A stretch of 64,000 bases of DNA from Cognatishimia sp. F0-27 (GCF_020667845.1 NZ_JAFMPQ010000007.1:1-64000), one strand, 5' to 3'. Shown: positions 26,319 to 36,065, counted from the first letter of the stretch. Translations and numbers: made by a program. Notes: generated by a model not told the origin, from the letters alone.

Positions 26319-26782
26319 GATATTGCTTCCACCTGTGAATTTAGAATTGCTTCTAAATTCACGACTCGCACCATATTTTCGTCAATTGATATGACTCCAG
26401 CTATGCTGTGGCGCGTAGCATCAGACTTCAGGTCAGGCGTTTCTTGGATTGATGATTTTGGGACAGACAGTATTTCTGAAACCGACTCTACGAGTAGTCC
26501 AACGGTTGTACCCTCTATTGCGGCAACAATTACCACATTTCGTTCGTTCTCTTCCGTTTTGCCTAAGTCAAATCTGGCGGAAAGGTCGAATATTGGTATT
26601 ACTGCGCCGCGTAGATTCATAACTCCTAAGACATCGTCTGGAGTGTGCGGGAGGGCAGTTACAGTAGTCCAGCGACGGATTTCTCGGATTTGCGTGATTT
26701 CGAGGCAAAAGTTCTGATTTCCTGCAGAAAACGTGATGAACTCAAATTGGGACTCCACTTGGATTTCATTGCTGTCAAGCAT
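26315..26782 (-). CDS. cheW: chemotaxis coupling protein CheW
   Basis: CheW links chemoreceptors to the kinase CheA. I start at the ATG at 26782 (MLDSNEIQVE), with TGGAGCG seven bases ahead and an eight-base overlap with cheA; a longer frame reaches 26839 but would overlap cheA more and has no family residues. The 155-residue domain shows FEFITFSAGNQNFCLEI, IREIRRWTTVTALPHTP, VMNLRGAVIPIFDL and VGLLVESVSEIL, all typical of CheW. Its stop overlaps the cheR start. Confidence 0.92.
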   Translation of the reverse strand: MLDSNEIQVESQFEFITFSAGNQNFCLEITQIREIRRWTTVTALPHTPDDVLGVMNLRGAVIPIFDLSARFDLGKTEENERNVVIVAAIEGTTVGLLVESVSEILSVPKSSIQETPDLKSDATRHSIAGVISIDENMVRVVNLEAILNSQVEAIS

Positions 26783-29027
26783 TTCTGCGCTCCAGTCTCG
26801 TGTTTTGATAGTGACGTTCGCCTGCAGTAGTCTGCGCAAGCTGGATCAGTTGCTCCGGATCGAGTATGAGTGCGATTTTTCCATCTCCAAGAATGGTTGC
26901 CGCTGATACTCCAGGGATTTGTGCATAGTTGCTTTCAAGGCTTTTTATAACAACTTGGCGCTGATCGTGAATTGCTGAGACTCTGAGGGCAATGAATCCA
27001 CACTGTTCAGTCTCTACAAGGAGCAAAATACTGTCTCTGTGCCATTCTGTATCATCCTTGATCCCCAAGTTTTCAGCCACGTCAATGATTGGAACGTAAG
27101 ATCCCCGAACAGATATTACTTCACAGTCAGTCCCTACGCGGTGGATATCAGAATTTTTTGGGCGAATTGTTTCGATTATTGATGATATCGGAATAACCAT
27201 TGTCTGGTTGGAAACTGATATTACAAACCCATCCATTACCGCTAGGGTTAGCGGTAATACGATCGAGAATACGCTGCCTTGATTTTGGATGGATGAAATT
27301 GATACGCGGCCGCCAAGTGCTTGCACCGCATTTTTGACTACGTCCATTCCCACACCGCGGCCAGAAAGATTTGATACCTGTCCAGCTGTTGAAAATCCTG
27401 GCAAGAATAGAAGATTATCGATTTCGGGTTCGGACAGTTCAGAGTCCTCTGGGATGAGTTTTTTCTCGATCGCTTTTCTGAGAATTTTTTCCCTGTTCAG
27501 ACCTGCGCCATCGTCGGATATTTCAATGCAAACGCTGCCGGAGCGATGTGCAGCAGAGAGACGTATGGTTCCGACTGGATCTTTACCGCACCGCTCTCGG
27601 TCCTCTGGCGTTTCAAGGCCATGATCGACGGCGTTGCGCACCATATGTGTTAGTGGGTCGGCAAGTCGCTCAATCACAGTTTTATCAACCTCGGTCGAAT
27701 CGCCAACTGTTATCAGCTTTGCTCGTTTGTTTGTTGCATCGGAAGCTTCGCGAACAATTCGAGACATTCGTTGGAATAGAGGTTTTACCGGCTGTGCCCG
27801 AATCGCCATGACACCTTCTTGAATATCGCGCGCCAAGAGTTTGTAGGCTTCGAGTTCATTGTTAAGGTGGGCAACGGTCGGCAAATCGAGTTCTTCGATC
27901 CGTTGCGCAATCATTGCTTGATTAATAATCAGTTCGCCAACAGTGTTGATCAATCGATCTACGCGATCTAGATCCACTCTGAGTGTGGGTTTTGGGCCCT
28001 TCGTATCTCGGGGACGAGTTGATACAGGAGCCGCTTTTTGACCTTCAGCTTTGTCTAAAGGCGTTGGTATTGCGTCGCCGTTGCCTTTGAAGGAAATTAC
28101 CGGCTCAATCTTGGAAATCGCGCTTTCTTCGGATGCTGGGGTTTCTGCTTCGGTGTCGTCGCTGGAAGGATGGAGCTCAACCAAGTTTTCCGTTGGGATG
28201 ACGTCTTCGGCAGAAATCTCAAGCGTGCACAGCCCCTCCACAAATTCGAAGATCTCATGCAGAACGGTCTCGCTCTCGCTGGTTTCTAGCGAGAGTTCCC
28301 ATCCCAGAAGCGAGTCGGTCGGGCTGTAGGCGTCGAACGTCGGGAGCCTGTCATAGTAGGCCTGGACTTCAAGGCGGCCGAGTTCTGCCAAAGCGTCAAA
28401 TAGGAGGAGCGGTTCATGGCCGTTTTCGTATAGCACCGGGTTTGGCTCGAAGCGAATGGAGAAACGCTTTGCTCCTGTTGGCCCTTCTCCAGGCAACAAT
28501 GCCGGCGAAGCGCTGGGACTCGCCGTGATTTCTTCGTCGGTGTCGTCTACAGCGAGATCGCCAAACGCCACTTCTGGCGCGCTGTCGGAGAAGTCCAATG
28601 TCAGGGCGTCGAAATTGAACCCATCGTCCTCAGCCTCGTCTCCGAGATGATTTTCCAGCTCCTTGAGCAGGCTTGTTTCTGTCTCCTTGTCGAGGTCAAT
28701 GCCGTCACGAGCGGCGACCACGAGATCGGAAAGTTGATCCCCGGACCGATGGAAGAGACCCATCAACCCCTCGTCGACTGAAAGCTGTCCGTTGCGAACG
28801 CGGTCCATGACCGTTTCAAAACTATGGGCGAAACCTACCAAACGGTCCAAGCCGAAGGCGCCAGCGCCTCCCTTGATCGAATGAACGGCTCTGAAAACGG
28901 CGTTGACGACTTCCATGTCATCGCCGGCCTCTTCCATCTGCGAAAGCCCCTCGACCAGAGCCTCCAGAAGCTCCTCACACTCCTCAAAGAATGTGTCCCG
29001 TATCGAATTTCCAGACATGTCAGGCAA
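26775..29027 (-). CDS. cheA: chemotaxis histidine kinase CheA
   Basis: CheA is the kinase of the chemoreceptor array. Over 750 residues it has an Hpt domain with the phosphorylated His in FRAVHSIKGGAGAFG, a variable linker (about residues 120-340), a dimerisation domain (about 345-410), the ATPase domain (HMVRNAVDHGLE, SDDGAGLN, GRGVGMDVVKNAV) and a C-terminal CheW-like domain. The composition changes along the gene: the first third, at 28300-29027, has the high GC of the chromosome, while the kinase and CheW-like parts are AT-rich. The gene overlaps the preceding cheY by eight bases and cheW by eight. Confidence 0.95.
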   Translation of the reverse strand: MPDMSGNSIRDTFFEECEELLEALVEGLSQMEEAGDDMEVVNAVFRAVHSIKGGAGAFGLDRLVGFAHSFETVMDRVRNGQLSVDEGLMGLFHRSGDQLSDLVVAARDGIDLDKETETSLLKELENHLGDEAEDDGFNFDALTLDFSDSAPEVAFGDLAVDDTDEEITASPSASPALLPGEGPTGAKRFSIRFEPNPVLYENGHEPLLLFDALAELGRLEVQAYYDRLPTFDAYSPTDSLLGWELSLETSESETVLHEIFEFVEGLCTLEISAEDVIPTENLVELHPSSDDTEAETPASEESAISKIEPVISFKGNGDAIPTPLDKAEGQKAAPVSTRPRDTKGPKPTLRVDLDRVDRLINTVGELIINQAMIAQRIEELDLPTVAHLNNELEAYKLLARDIQEGVMAIRAQPVKPLFQRMSRIVREASDATNKRAKLITVGDSTEVDKTVIERLADPLTHMVRNAVDHGLETPEDRERCGKDPVGTIRLSAAHRSGSVCIEISDDGAGLNREKILRKAIEKKLIPEDSELSEPEIDNLLFLPGFSTAGQVSNLSGRGVGMDVVKNAVQALGGRVSISSIQNQGSVFSIVLPLTLAVMDGFVISVSNQTMVIPISSIIETIRPKNSDIHRVGTDCEVISVRGSYVPIIDVAENLGIKDDTEWHRDSILLLVETEQCGFIALRVSAIHDQRQVVIKSLESNYAQIPGVSAATILGDGKIALILDPEQLIQLAQTTAGERHYQNTRLERRNA

Positions 29028-29394
29028 CGTGCCCCGTCAAGCGCCGGAGGACTGAAACAAGAGAGTCGTCGTCAAACGGTTTGACGATCCATCCGGTTGC
29101 GCCCGCGTCTCGGGCGCGTGCCTTCAGGTCGTCCGAACTTTCTGTTGTCAAGACAAGAATCGGCACATGCGTTCTGTTTGGCCCGGACCTCAAGGCGTCG
29201 ATGACGCCAAACCCGTCCAGCTTTGGCATATTGATGTCGGTGATCACCACGTCAGGATCAACTTCGGGAAACCGCTCAACCCCTTCTTCGCCGTCACAGG
29301 CGTCGTAAAAGTCGAAACCAGCTCCTTCCAGGGACACCCGAAGGAGGTTCCGGATTGTGCGGGAGTCGTCTATCGCTAAGACCTTGGTGCTCAT
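29020..29394 (-). CDS. cheY: CheY-type response regulator (first copy)
   Basis: This is a 124-residue receiver domain with a complete active site: VLAIDDSRTIRNLL, the phospho-acceptor Asp in VVITDINMPKLDGFG, TTESSD and the Lys of IVKPFDD. It is close to the CheY type that partners CheA in this operon class. The gene overlaps the STAS gene by four bases and cheA by eight. It has the normal high GC of the chromosome, unlike the second cheY. Confidence 0.95.
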   Translation of the reverse strand: MSTKVLAIDDSRTIRNLLRVSLEGAGFDFYDACDGEEGVERFPEVDPDVVITDINMPKLDGFGVIDALRSGPNRTHVPILVLTTESSDDLKARARDAGATGWIVKPFDDDSLVSVLRRLTGHVA

Positions 29395-29675
29395 GATACG
29401 GGGTCCTCGTCAAATTGATCGGATGGGATGCCGAGCCGCTCAAGCCCGTCGTAGAAGGTTGGCGCCTTGTCCATCACCGTGAAACGATACCCCTCGGAGA
29501 GCCACTGCTTCTGGGCGACAAGGAGGATCTGAAGGCGATGCGAATCGAGGCGCCGGACATCTCTGGCTGAAATCGTCACATCGGCGTTGCGTGCGGTATG
29601 GAGAAAGGCAATCAGGGGGTCATCTCCAGACCGGGCGCGGACAGCACCCAGCGCGTGAAACTGGATATCCGGCAT
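29391..29675 (-). CDS. STAS-domain protein, first gene of the chemotaxis operon
   Basis: This 94-residue protein resembles a small STAS domain: VTISARDVRRLDSHRLQILLVAQKQWLSEGYRF is the core with its conserved Asp-Ser. I start at the ATG at 29675 (MPDIQFHALG); the longer frame to 29720 has no family residues. STAS domains bind nucleotides or serve as phosphorylated anti-anti-sigma-like switches. At the head of che operons in alphaproteobacteria they are found repeatedly, but their role is not established. The stop overlaps the cheY start by four bases. Confidence 0.85.
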   Translation of the reverse strand: MPDIQFHALGAVRARSGDDPLIAFLHTARNADVTISARDVRRLDSHRLQILLVAQKQWLSEGYRFTVMDKAPTFYDGLERLGIPSDQFDEDPVS

Positions 29676-29835
29676 CAACGGTTTCTCCCTCTTCCAAGAA
29701 GACAGTGTCACGGCGCGCACGGAAACGCTCCGACGGTGATGGAGAGAAGGAGTAGGGGGGCTGCGTTAAGAATTGGTTCCGCGCAGGGTCAAACTGCTTC
29801 GCATTTTCTGAAACAGCGCCCCTGCAGACCCGGGA

Positions 29836-31242
29836 TCAACTTTCGTAGCGTGTTCCGCCGCGTCGCCGCGCGTCGATGGGCAGGGTTTTCAAGAGCGGTT
29901 GGTGGGCCCTTTGATTGCATGCCTGCCTCGGACACACATGACAATTGATGCCGATGGGGGCCGCCAAATCTGGATCCTTGAGATTGAAGGGCCGGGCATA
30001 TCCGATCTGATCGACGTGATCGATCTCACATCCGACAACAACAACGAGACGTCGATCGAGGCTCTGGCGATCAAAAACCGGTCGATCCGCGGTGCGGGAC
30101 AAGGTGAAGAACTGGCCGCCCTCCGGCAGTTCGACGAATTGCGGGACAATCACGCCGGGTGCTCTGAAAGCCCCGTGGATGTCCCAGACCGGACAGGCGC
30201 CGCCTTGCTCGGCAAGGGTAAAGGGTGTCGCGTTGAACCGCTTGGTGACATTGCCCGCGCGGTCGATCCGAAGAAAGAAGAACGGAACGCCGCGGGCGCC
30301 GTCCCGCTGAAGCGTGGTCAATCGCTGACAGACCTGCTCAAAACTGACACCGAAACTCGCTGCGATCCTGTCGATATCGTAGCCTGTTTCCTTGGCACGA
30401 TGCAGCATTCGATCGTACGGCATGAGGAGGGCGGCCGCAAAATAGTTGGTGAGCTCCACCCGCAGCCGCGCCAACCCGGCTTCTGTTTTCAGCCCGCTTT
30501 CCTGCATCAGGGCATTGACCGGGGCGGCCGCCTCCAGAAGGCCGAGGATATGGGCGAGTTGAAAGATCCTGTTGGTATGGTCCAGCGCATCGGAAAGCTG
30601 CACGCGCCCGGCATTTTCATCGAAGAACCGAAGCGCGCCCTGCATCTGTTCATGGGCAACAACCTCTGTCTGGATCGCGTGTTCAAGGCGCAATTGTCTT
30701 TTAAGAAGTGTGTACATGTCGTCCGAGCTGCCGCCGATCCGAACACGCAGCCCTTCCGCGGTGCGTTCCAAAGGATCAAAATGATTGGCATGGTCTCGGA
30801 AAAAGTCGTGAATGGCCGTTTCCGGCGTCACTGTGAGCAGCGCCTCTGCGGAACCGCTGTCGGCCATGCGCTTCACCTGCTCCACGATGGTCCGGTGATT
30901 CTGATACAGTTGCAGGAATCGGTCGACCAGCTGCGGAGCGTGATCGAGTGCCGCGCGCAACTCCGCCAGATCGGGCGCTTCGCCGCTGAATGCAGGGTCC
31001 TTCGTGGCTGCGCGCAGATCGGCCAGACGGCCGTGGTCGCTGTCTTGTGTGAGGCTGCGCATGTCGACGCCGTAATGCTCTGACAAGGCCAGAAGCACCG
31101 CGACGCTCAGGGATCTCTGATTGTTTTCCAGCAGGTTGACATAGGCCGGACTGATGCCCAGCTGGCGCGCCATTTCGGCTTGGCTGTGTCCATGTCGGCG
31201 TCGGATCTGCCGCAATTGCGGTCCAATAAGCGTCTTCTTCAT
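29836..31242 (-). CDS. XRE-family regulator of the short-chain fatty acyl (ScfR) type
   Basis: This 468-residue protein has an N-terminal XRE helix-turn-helix (IRRRHGHSQAEMARQLGISPAYV), an IrrE/ImmA-like central part (LTNYFAAALLMPYDRML) and a C-terminal cysteine-bearing region (GINCHVCPRQACNQRAH). This domain order matches the ScfR/RamB/PrpR group, which senses acyl-CoA and regulates propionate or acetate metabolism. It is transcribed away from the TTT transporter operon, 167 bases distant, and is a candidate regulator of it. Two TTGC-containing dyads lie upstream of its own start, suggesting autoregulation. Confidence 0.88.
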   Translation of the reverse strand: MKKTLIGPQLRQIRRRHGHSQAEMARQLGISPAYVNLLENNQRSLSVAVLLALSEHYGVDMRSLTQDSDHGRLADLRAATKDPAFSGEAPDLAELRAALDHAPQLVDRFLQLYQNHRTIVEQVKRMADSGSAEALLTVTPETAIHDFFRDHANHFDPLERTAEGLRVRIGGSSDDMYTLLKRQLRLEHAIQTEVVAHEQMQGALRFFDENAGRVQLSDALDHTNRIFQLAHILGLLEAAAPVNALMQESGLKTEAGLARLRVELTNYFAAALLMPYDRMLHRAKETGYDIDRIAASFGVSFEQVCQRLTTLQRDGARGVPFFFLRIDRAGNVTKRFNATPFTLAEQGGACPVWDIHGAFRAPGVIVPQFVELPEGGQFFTLSRTADRPVFDRQSLDRRLVVVVGCEIDHVDQIGYARPFNLKDPDLAAPIGINCHVCPRQACNQRAHQPLLKTLPIDARRRGGTRYES

Positions 31243-31266
31243 GTTAACAACTTTACAAAATACAAA

Positions 31267-31280
31267 CTTGCAAGCGCAAG
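31267..31280. promoter_or_regulatory. candidate operator between regulator and tctC
   Basis: CTTGCAAGCGCAAG is a perfect five-base dyad, CTTGC-N4-GCAAG, with flanking TACAAA and TTTACA repeats. It sits 25 bases upstream of the ScfR-like start at 31242 and 130 bases ahead of tctC. TTGC-rich motifs of this kind are reported for the RamB/ScfR group. Confidence 0.4.
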
Positions 31281-31409
31281 CTTTTACATGCTTACCCGAA
31301 TTTTCGTGAAATAAAATTTCTTCTACGTATGTATCTGCTCACGGTTTCTTGCGGCGAGGGGATATTCTCCGCTGAAGCGCCAATCATTTGATCCTAGGGA
31401 GGATATTAC

Positions 31410-32399
31410 ATGGCATACACGTTCACGCGCCGGGCTGCACTCGCAATCGCAGCATCCGCAGCTCTTGTGGCATCGTCGGCAACCGCCGTCCTTGCAGAGG
31501 GTTGGAAGCCCCAGAAGCCGGTTGAAATGGTGATCATGGCCGGTCAGGGGGGTGGTGCAGATCGCCTTGCGCGTCTTTTCCAGTCGATCATTCAGAAAGA
31601 GAGACTGGCGTCGATGCCGGTTCTGCCGGTCAACAAGGGCGGCGGCTCTGGCGCAGAGGCTCTGCGGTATCTCAAGGACAAGGAAGGCGACGCGCATGTC
31701 ATCATGGCGACGCTTAACAGCTATTACACCACCCCGCTGCGCACCGATATCGGCGTCGACATCGAAGAGTTCACACCGATCGCCCGGATGGCCGAAGATA
31801 CCTTCATTCTCTGGGTCAATGCTGACAGCGGCATCACAAACCTGGACGAATACGTCGCTGCCGTGAAGGCAGCCGGCAGGGATTGGAAGATGGGTGGCAC
31901 CGGAACCGGCCAGGAAGACAGCCTCGTGACGGCGATGATCGAAGCCGAGTTTGACCTCGATGTGACCTATGTGCCCTTCAAAGGGGGCGGTGACGTGGCC
32001 AAGAATCTCGTGGGTGGCCACATCAATTCCACGGTGAACAATCCCTCCGAACAGATGGGCTTCTACAACGCCGGCAAGTCCATTCCGCTTGTCGCGTTCA
32101 CACCCGAGCGCCTCGAAGCATTCCCGGACGTTCCCACGGCACGTGAACTTGGCCACGACATCGTCTATGCCATGCAGCGGAGCTTTGTTGCACCCAAGGA
32201 CATGCCCCAGGAAGCGGTCGACTACTACACCGCGATGTTCAAGGCGCTGTCCGAAAGCGAAGAGTGGCAGACCTACACCTCCGAAAAAGCTCTGATGCCT
32301 GCCTATCTGACCGGTGACGCACTCCAGACCTACTTCCTCGAAGAGCGTGCCAAGCACAAGGCAATCCTCGACAACATGGAAGGCGAAGGCTCGTCCTAA
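31410..32399 (+). CDS. tctC: tripartite tricarboxylate transporter substrate-binding protein
   Basis: This 329-residue periplasmic binding protein has a signal peptide (FTRRAALAIAASAALVASS, cleaved near VLAEG; the RR gives it a possible Tat character) and the TctC family motifs KPVEMVIMAGQGGGADRLAR and GKSIPLVAFTPER. TTT receptors capture small carboxylates for uptake; ligand identity cannot be read from sequence. An AGGGAGG ribosome site lies nine bases ahead. It begins the operon tctC-tctB-tctA, with 87 bases to tctB. Confidence 0.93.
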   Translation: MAYTFTRRAALAIAASAALVASSATAVLAEGWKPQKPVEMVIMAGQGGGADRLARLFQSIIQKERLASMPVLPVNKGGGSGAEALRYLKDKEGDAHVIMATLNSYYTTPLRTDIGVDIEEFTPIARMAEDTFILWVNADSGITNLDEYVAAVKAAGRDWKMGGTGTGQEDSLVTAMIEAEFDLDVTYVPFKGGGDVAKNLVGGHINSTVNNPSEQMGFYNAGKSIPLVAFTPERLEAFPDVPTARELGHDIVYAMQRSFVAPKDMPQEAVDYYTAMFKALSESEEWQTYTSEKALMPAYLTGDALQTYFLEERAKHKAILDNMEGEGSS

Positions 32400-32486
32400 G
32401 CGCCAGCGCCACAGTGTACTTGCTGGGCCGTCTCATCAGGCGGCCCAGCACTTTCGCATACGACATGTCATAAAGAGGGGATTGGT

Positions 32487-32975
32487 ATGCTCGTCGCAGA
32501 TCGCTTGATTGCAGGCGCCATCATGGCGCTATCGGCCTATTTCATGTGGCATGCCACTGTGCTGCCCATCGGGTGGGAGGGGGAAACCGGCGGACCGGGC
32601 GGAGGCGCTTTCCCGTTCTGGCTCTCCCTCATCATGCTGCTCTGCGCCGGCGGCATTCTGGCCCGAAGCTTTGCGGCCGATGCGAAGGCGTCGTTCTTCT
32701 TCGACCGCACGATGTTGCGCCCCTTGTTGATGGTGGTTGCGTCGCTGGTGATCACGATTGCGCTGATCCCGATTGTCGGTGCCTATGTCGCGATCGTTGC
32801 GTTTCTCTTCTGGTATCTGAGGATCTATGGCGGCCACGGGTGGACGCTGACGATGTCGCTGACCCTCGCAACGCCCGTGTTTTTGTTCTTCTTCTTCGAG
32901 GCGACGCTCAAGATCCTGCTGCCAAAGGGGATCACGGAACCGCTGTTCTTCCCGCTTTACGCGATGTTCTTCTAA
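32487..32975 (+). CDS. tctB: tripartite tricarboxylate transporter small membrane subunit
   Basis: This 162-residue protein has four hydrophobic segments, the first at residues 6-25, and the TctB-type GGGAFPFWLSLIMLLCAGG motif. TctB is the small membrane component that works with the large TctA channel, and a AGAGGGG ribosome site precedes it. It lies 12 bases before tctA. Length and topology are typical of the family. Confidence 0.9.
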   Translation: MLVADRLIAGAIMALSAYFMWHATVLPIGWEGETGGPGGGAFPFWLSLIMLLCAGGILARSFAADAKASFFFDRTMLRPLLMVVASLVITIALIPIVGAYVAIVAFLFWYLRIYGGHGWTLTMSLTLATPVFLFFFFEATLKILLPKGITEPLFFPLYAMFF

Positions 32976-32987
32976 GGAGCCCTCGCC

Positions 32988-34505
32988 ATGGAAATGCTTG
33001 CTCTTCTCGGCGATGGCTTTGCCACGTCGCTCTCTCCGCTCAATCTCATGGTTGTCCTGCTCGGCGTCACGGCAGGTCTCTTTATCGGGGCCATGCCGGG
33101 GCTCGGATCGGTCAACGGCGTGGCGATCGTCCTGCCGCTGACATTTATCGTGCCGCCGTCCTCTGCGATCATCCTGCTGGCGGCCATCTATTACGGCGCG
33201 ATGTATGGCGGGGCCGTTTCGTCGGTCCTGCTCGGGATCCCCGGCGCATCCACAGCGGTGGCGACAACCTTTGACGGACGCCCCATGGCGCAACAGGGCA
33301 AGGCCGGCCTCGCGTTGATCGCCGCGGCAACCGCCAGTTTCGTTGGCGGCACAATCTCCGTGGTGCTCTTTACGCTGTTTGCGGCGCCTTTGGCCGATCT
33401 CGCTCTGGCCTTCGGACCGGCCGAAGAATTCGCGCTTGTTCTGCTCGCCTTTACCACCTTCGTGGGTCTGGGAGGCGACGACAAGCTCAAGACCGTCGTG
33501 ATGATCTGCCTCGGCCTCGTCCTGTCCACAGTGGGTCTCGACCTGATTTCCGGCCAGCCGCGCCTGATTTTTGGCGACATGCCCGGCTTCTACTCTGGCA
33601 TCTCCTTCCTGGTTCTCGCCATTGGCGTCTACGGAATCGGTGAGATCCTTTACACGATCGAAACGTCCAAGACCGCGCCTCAGGTAACGCCCGCGAAGAT
33701 CACCTTCCGCGAGCTCGGGGCGGGTCTCAAACGCATCAACAAGATGTGGAAAACCATGAGCTTGGGGTCGTTTCTCGGGTTCTTTGTCGGCATGTTGCCA
33801 GCGGCGGGGGCGACCCCGGCGTCCCTCATGGCCTACGGGATCGCCAAGCAGACCTCGAAGGAACCCGAGACCTTCGGCAAAGGCAATATCGAAGGTGTCG
33901 TCGCCCCGGAAACGGCCAACAATGCGGCCTCGACGGGCTCTCTGCTTCCGATGCTGACACTCGGTATCCCGGGCTCCCCCACGACGGCCTTGTTACTTGG
34001 TGGCATGGTGATGTGGGGCCTCGTTCCCGGACCGATGCTGTTCATCGAGCAGCCCGATTTCGTATGGGGTCTGATCTCGTCGCTCTACACGGCAAACTTT
34101 GCCGCGGTTCTGATCAACATTGCCTTGATACCGCTCTTTGTCTGGGCGTTGCGGATGCCCTTCACCGTGCTTTGCGCCATCGTGATCGTGCTGTGCATCG
34201 TGGGTGGCTTCGCGCCGAGCCAGAAAATGCACGACGTCTGGCTCATCGCAGCCTTCGGTGTCGCCGGATACCTGCTGCGCAAGGCTGATTATCCGCTTGC
34301 TCCGCTGGTCCTTGCGCTTGTGCTCGGACCGCTGATGGAAAAGAGCTTCCGGCAGACGTTGATCGCGGAACAAGGCAACGTGCTCGCCTTCATTGAGCGC
34401 CCTCTGTCGGGCTTTTTCATCGCTCTGGCCGTGCTTTTCTTCGTGCTTCCCCTAGTTCAAGCGTGGCGGAGAACAGCCCGTCGCGCTATAGCTCCCGCGG
34501 AGTGA
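32988..34505 (+). CDS. tctA: tripartite tricarboxylate transporter large permease
   Basis: This 505-residue protein has about 12 membrane segments. TctA hallmarks are FIGAMPGLGSVNGVAIVLPLTF, YYGAMYGGAVSSVLLGIPGA and the second-half repeat GMLPAAGATPASL with EGVVAPETANNAASTGSLLPML. It forms the transport channel of the sodium- or proton-coupled TTT system. The start has AAGGAGCCC nine bases ahead. The acyl-CoA synthetase gene follows 36 bases after the stop, which links uptake with activation. Confidence 0.94.
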   Translation: MEMLALLGDGFATSLSPLNLMVVLLGVTAGLFIGAMPGLGSVNGVAIVLPLTFIVPPSSAIILLAAIYYGAMYGGAVSSVLLGIPGASTAVATTFDGRPMAQQGKAGLALIAAATASFVGGTISVVLFTLFAAPLADLALAFGPAEEFALVLLAFTTFVGLGGDDKLKTVVMICLGLVLSTVGLDLISGQPRLIFGDMPGFYSGISFLVLAIGVYGIGEILYTIETSKTAPQVTPAKITFRELGAGLKRINKMWKTMSLGSFLGFFVGMLPAAGATPASLMAYGIAKQTSKEPETFGKGNIEGVVAPETANNAASTGSLLPMLTLGIPGSPTTALLLGGMVMWGLVPGPMLFIEQPDFVWGLISSLYTANFAAVLINIALIPLFVWALRMPFTVLCAIVIVLCIVGGFAPSQKMHDVWLIAAFGVAGYLLRKADYPLAPLVLALVLGPLMEKSFRQTLIAEQGNVLAFIERPLSGFFIALAVLFFVLPLVQAWRRTARRAIAPAE

Positions 34506-34541
34506 TCCTGATGAAGACTGACAACAAGAAGGACCAAAGCC

Positions 34542-36065
34542 ATGGCCGACACAATGAAGGCTCTGATCGCCACGCACCCAGAAACCGCACCGGCGATCGG
34601 CGCTCCGGACCGGCCTTGGCTGAGCTATGGCGGGCTGCGTGCGCTGTCGGAACAGACGATGCACAGTCTGCGCGCCATGGGCATCGGCCCGTCCGACCGG
34701 GTGGCCATCGTGTTGCCAAACGGGCCGGAAATGGCGACGACCTTTGTCTGTATCGCACAAGCGGCGGTCACGGCGCCGCTCAATCCTTCGTACCGCGAGG
34801 ATGAATATGCGTTTTACCTCGAGGACCTGAAGGCGCGCGCCATCGTTCTGGCCGACGGCGAAGAGGGGCCGGCCTATGCCGCCGCGAAACGTCTGGGCAT
34901 CGCGATCCTGCGTGTTCACGTGCCCGAGGGGGCAGAGGCTGGGGTCTTTGCCCTTCAGGGGGACGCGGCCGACACGCCAGCCTCCGGAGAGCCTGCCGCT
35001 GACGATGTGGCGCTCATTCTGCACACGTCCGGGACAACCTCGCGGCCCAAGATTGTGCCACTTCTGCAATCAAACGTGGCCGCGTCCGCTGAAAATATTG
35101 CCGCGTCTCTCGACCTGACGGCAAAGGATCGTTGCCTCAATGTGATGCCGCTCTTCCACATCCACGGTCTGGTGGCTGCGGTGTCGGCGTCGCTGTCCGC
35201 TGGCGCATCGGTCTTCTGCACCGCCGGGTTCAACGCGATGAACTTCTTCGCGATGCTCAAGGAAGCGCGGCCCACTTGGTATACCGCCGTGCCGACCATG
35301 CATCAGGCGATCCTGACCCGTGCCAAGCGCAACGCGGATGTGATCGCTGACGTGCCGCTGCGCTTCCTGCGGTCTTCCTCGGCCTCCTTGCCGGCGCAGG
35401 TCATGCAGGAGCTCAACAAGACCTTTGGCGCGCCGGTGATCGAAGCTTACGGCATGACGGAAGCGGCGCATCAGATGTGCTGCAATCGTATGGATCTACA
35501 AAAACCAGGTAGTGTCGGTGTGGCCGCAGGGCCATTGGTGCGGATTGCGCATGAGACAGAAAACCAGCTGGTCGACGGCACCGGAGAGGTGTGCATTTCC
35601 GGTCCGAACGTTACGCCCGGCTACGAGAGCAATCCAGAGGCCAATACCAAGAACTTCTTCGAGGCGGATGGACATCGCTGGTTCCGCACGGGTGATCAGG
35701 GCGCGTTCGACAAAGACGGGTTCTTGCATCTGACGGGTCGCCTGAAGGAGATCATCAACCGCGGCGGCGAAAAGGTATCGCCTCTCGAAGTCGATGGCGT
35801 TCTTCTGGACCACCCGGCCATCGCACAGGTCGTGACTTTTGCGCTCCCGCATCCGAAACTGGGCGAGGAAGTGGCCGCTGCCGTCGTCTTGAAAGACGGG
35901 TCCGAGGCCACCGAGCGGGATATCCGCGACTTCGCGCTTGAGCGTCTCGCCGACTTCAAAGCGCCGCGCAAGGTGATCATTCTTGACGAGATCCCGAAGG
36001 GCGCAACCGGCAAGATGCAGCGGATTGGCCTTGCCGAGAAGCTGGGGCTTGTGGAAACAACCTGA
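34542..36065 (+). CDS. acyl-CoA synthetase (AMP-forming)
   Basis: This 507-residue member of the ANL superfamily forms acyl-adenylates and then acyl-CoA. Visible motifs are LILHTSGTTSRPKIVP (phosphate loop), AYGMTEAAHQM, the GTGEVCISGPNVTPGY turn, TGDQGAFDKDGFLHLTGRLKEII, and the catalytic Lys of GATGKMQRIG. It resembles the oxalate/medium-chain AAE3/FadD-like branch, but the substrate is unknown. It lies 36 bases after tctA, so the imported carboxylate is plausibly its substrate. An AAAGCC sequence is the only ribosome site. A hairpin terminator follows the stop. Confidence 0.88.
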   Translation: MADTMKALIATHPETAPAIGAPDRPWLSYGGLRALSEQTMHSLRAMGIGPSDRVAIVLPNGPEMATTFVCIAQAAVTAPLNPSYREDEYAFYLEDLKARAIVLADGEEGPAYAAAKRLGIAILRVHVPEGAEAGVFALQGDAADTPASGEPAADDVALILHTSGTTSRPKIVPLLQSNVAASAENIAASLDLTAKDRCLNVMPLFHIHGLVAAVSASLSAGASVFCTAGFNAMNFFAMLKEARPTWYTAVPTMHQAILTRAKRNADVIADVPLRFLRSSSASLPAQVMQELNKTFGAPVIEAYGMTEAAHQMCCNRMDLQKPGSVGVAAGPLVRIAHETENQLVDGTGEVCISGPNVTPGYESNPEANTKNFFEADGHRWFRTGDQGAFDKDGFLHLTGRLKEIINRGGEKVSPLEVDGVLLDHPAIAQVVTFALPHPKLGEEVAAAVVLKDGSEATERDIRDFALERLADFKAPRKVIILDEIPKGATGKMQRIGLAEKLGLVETT

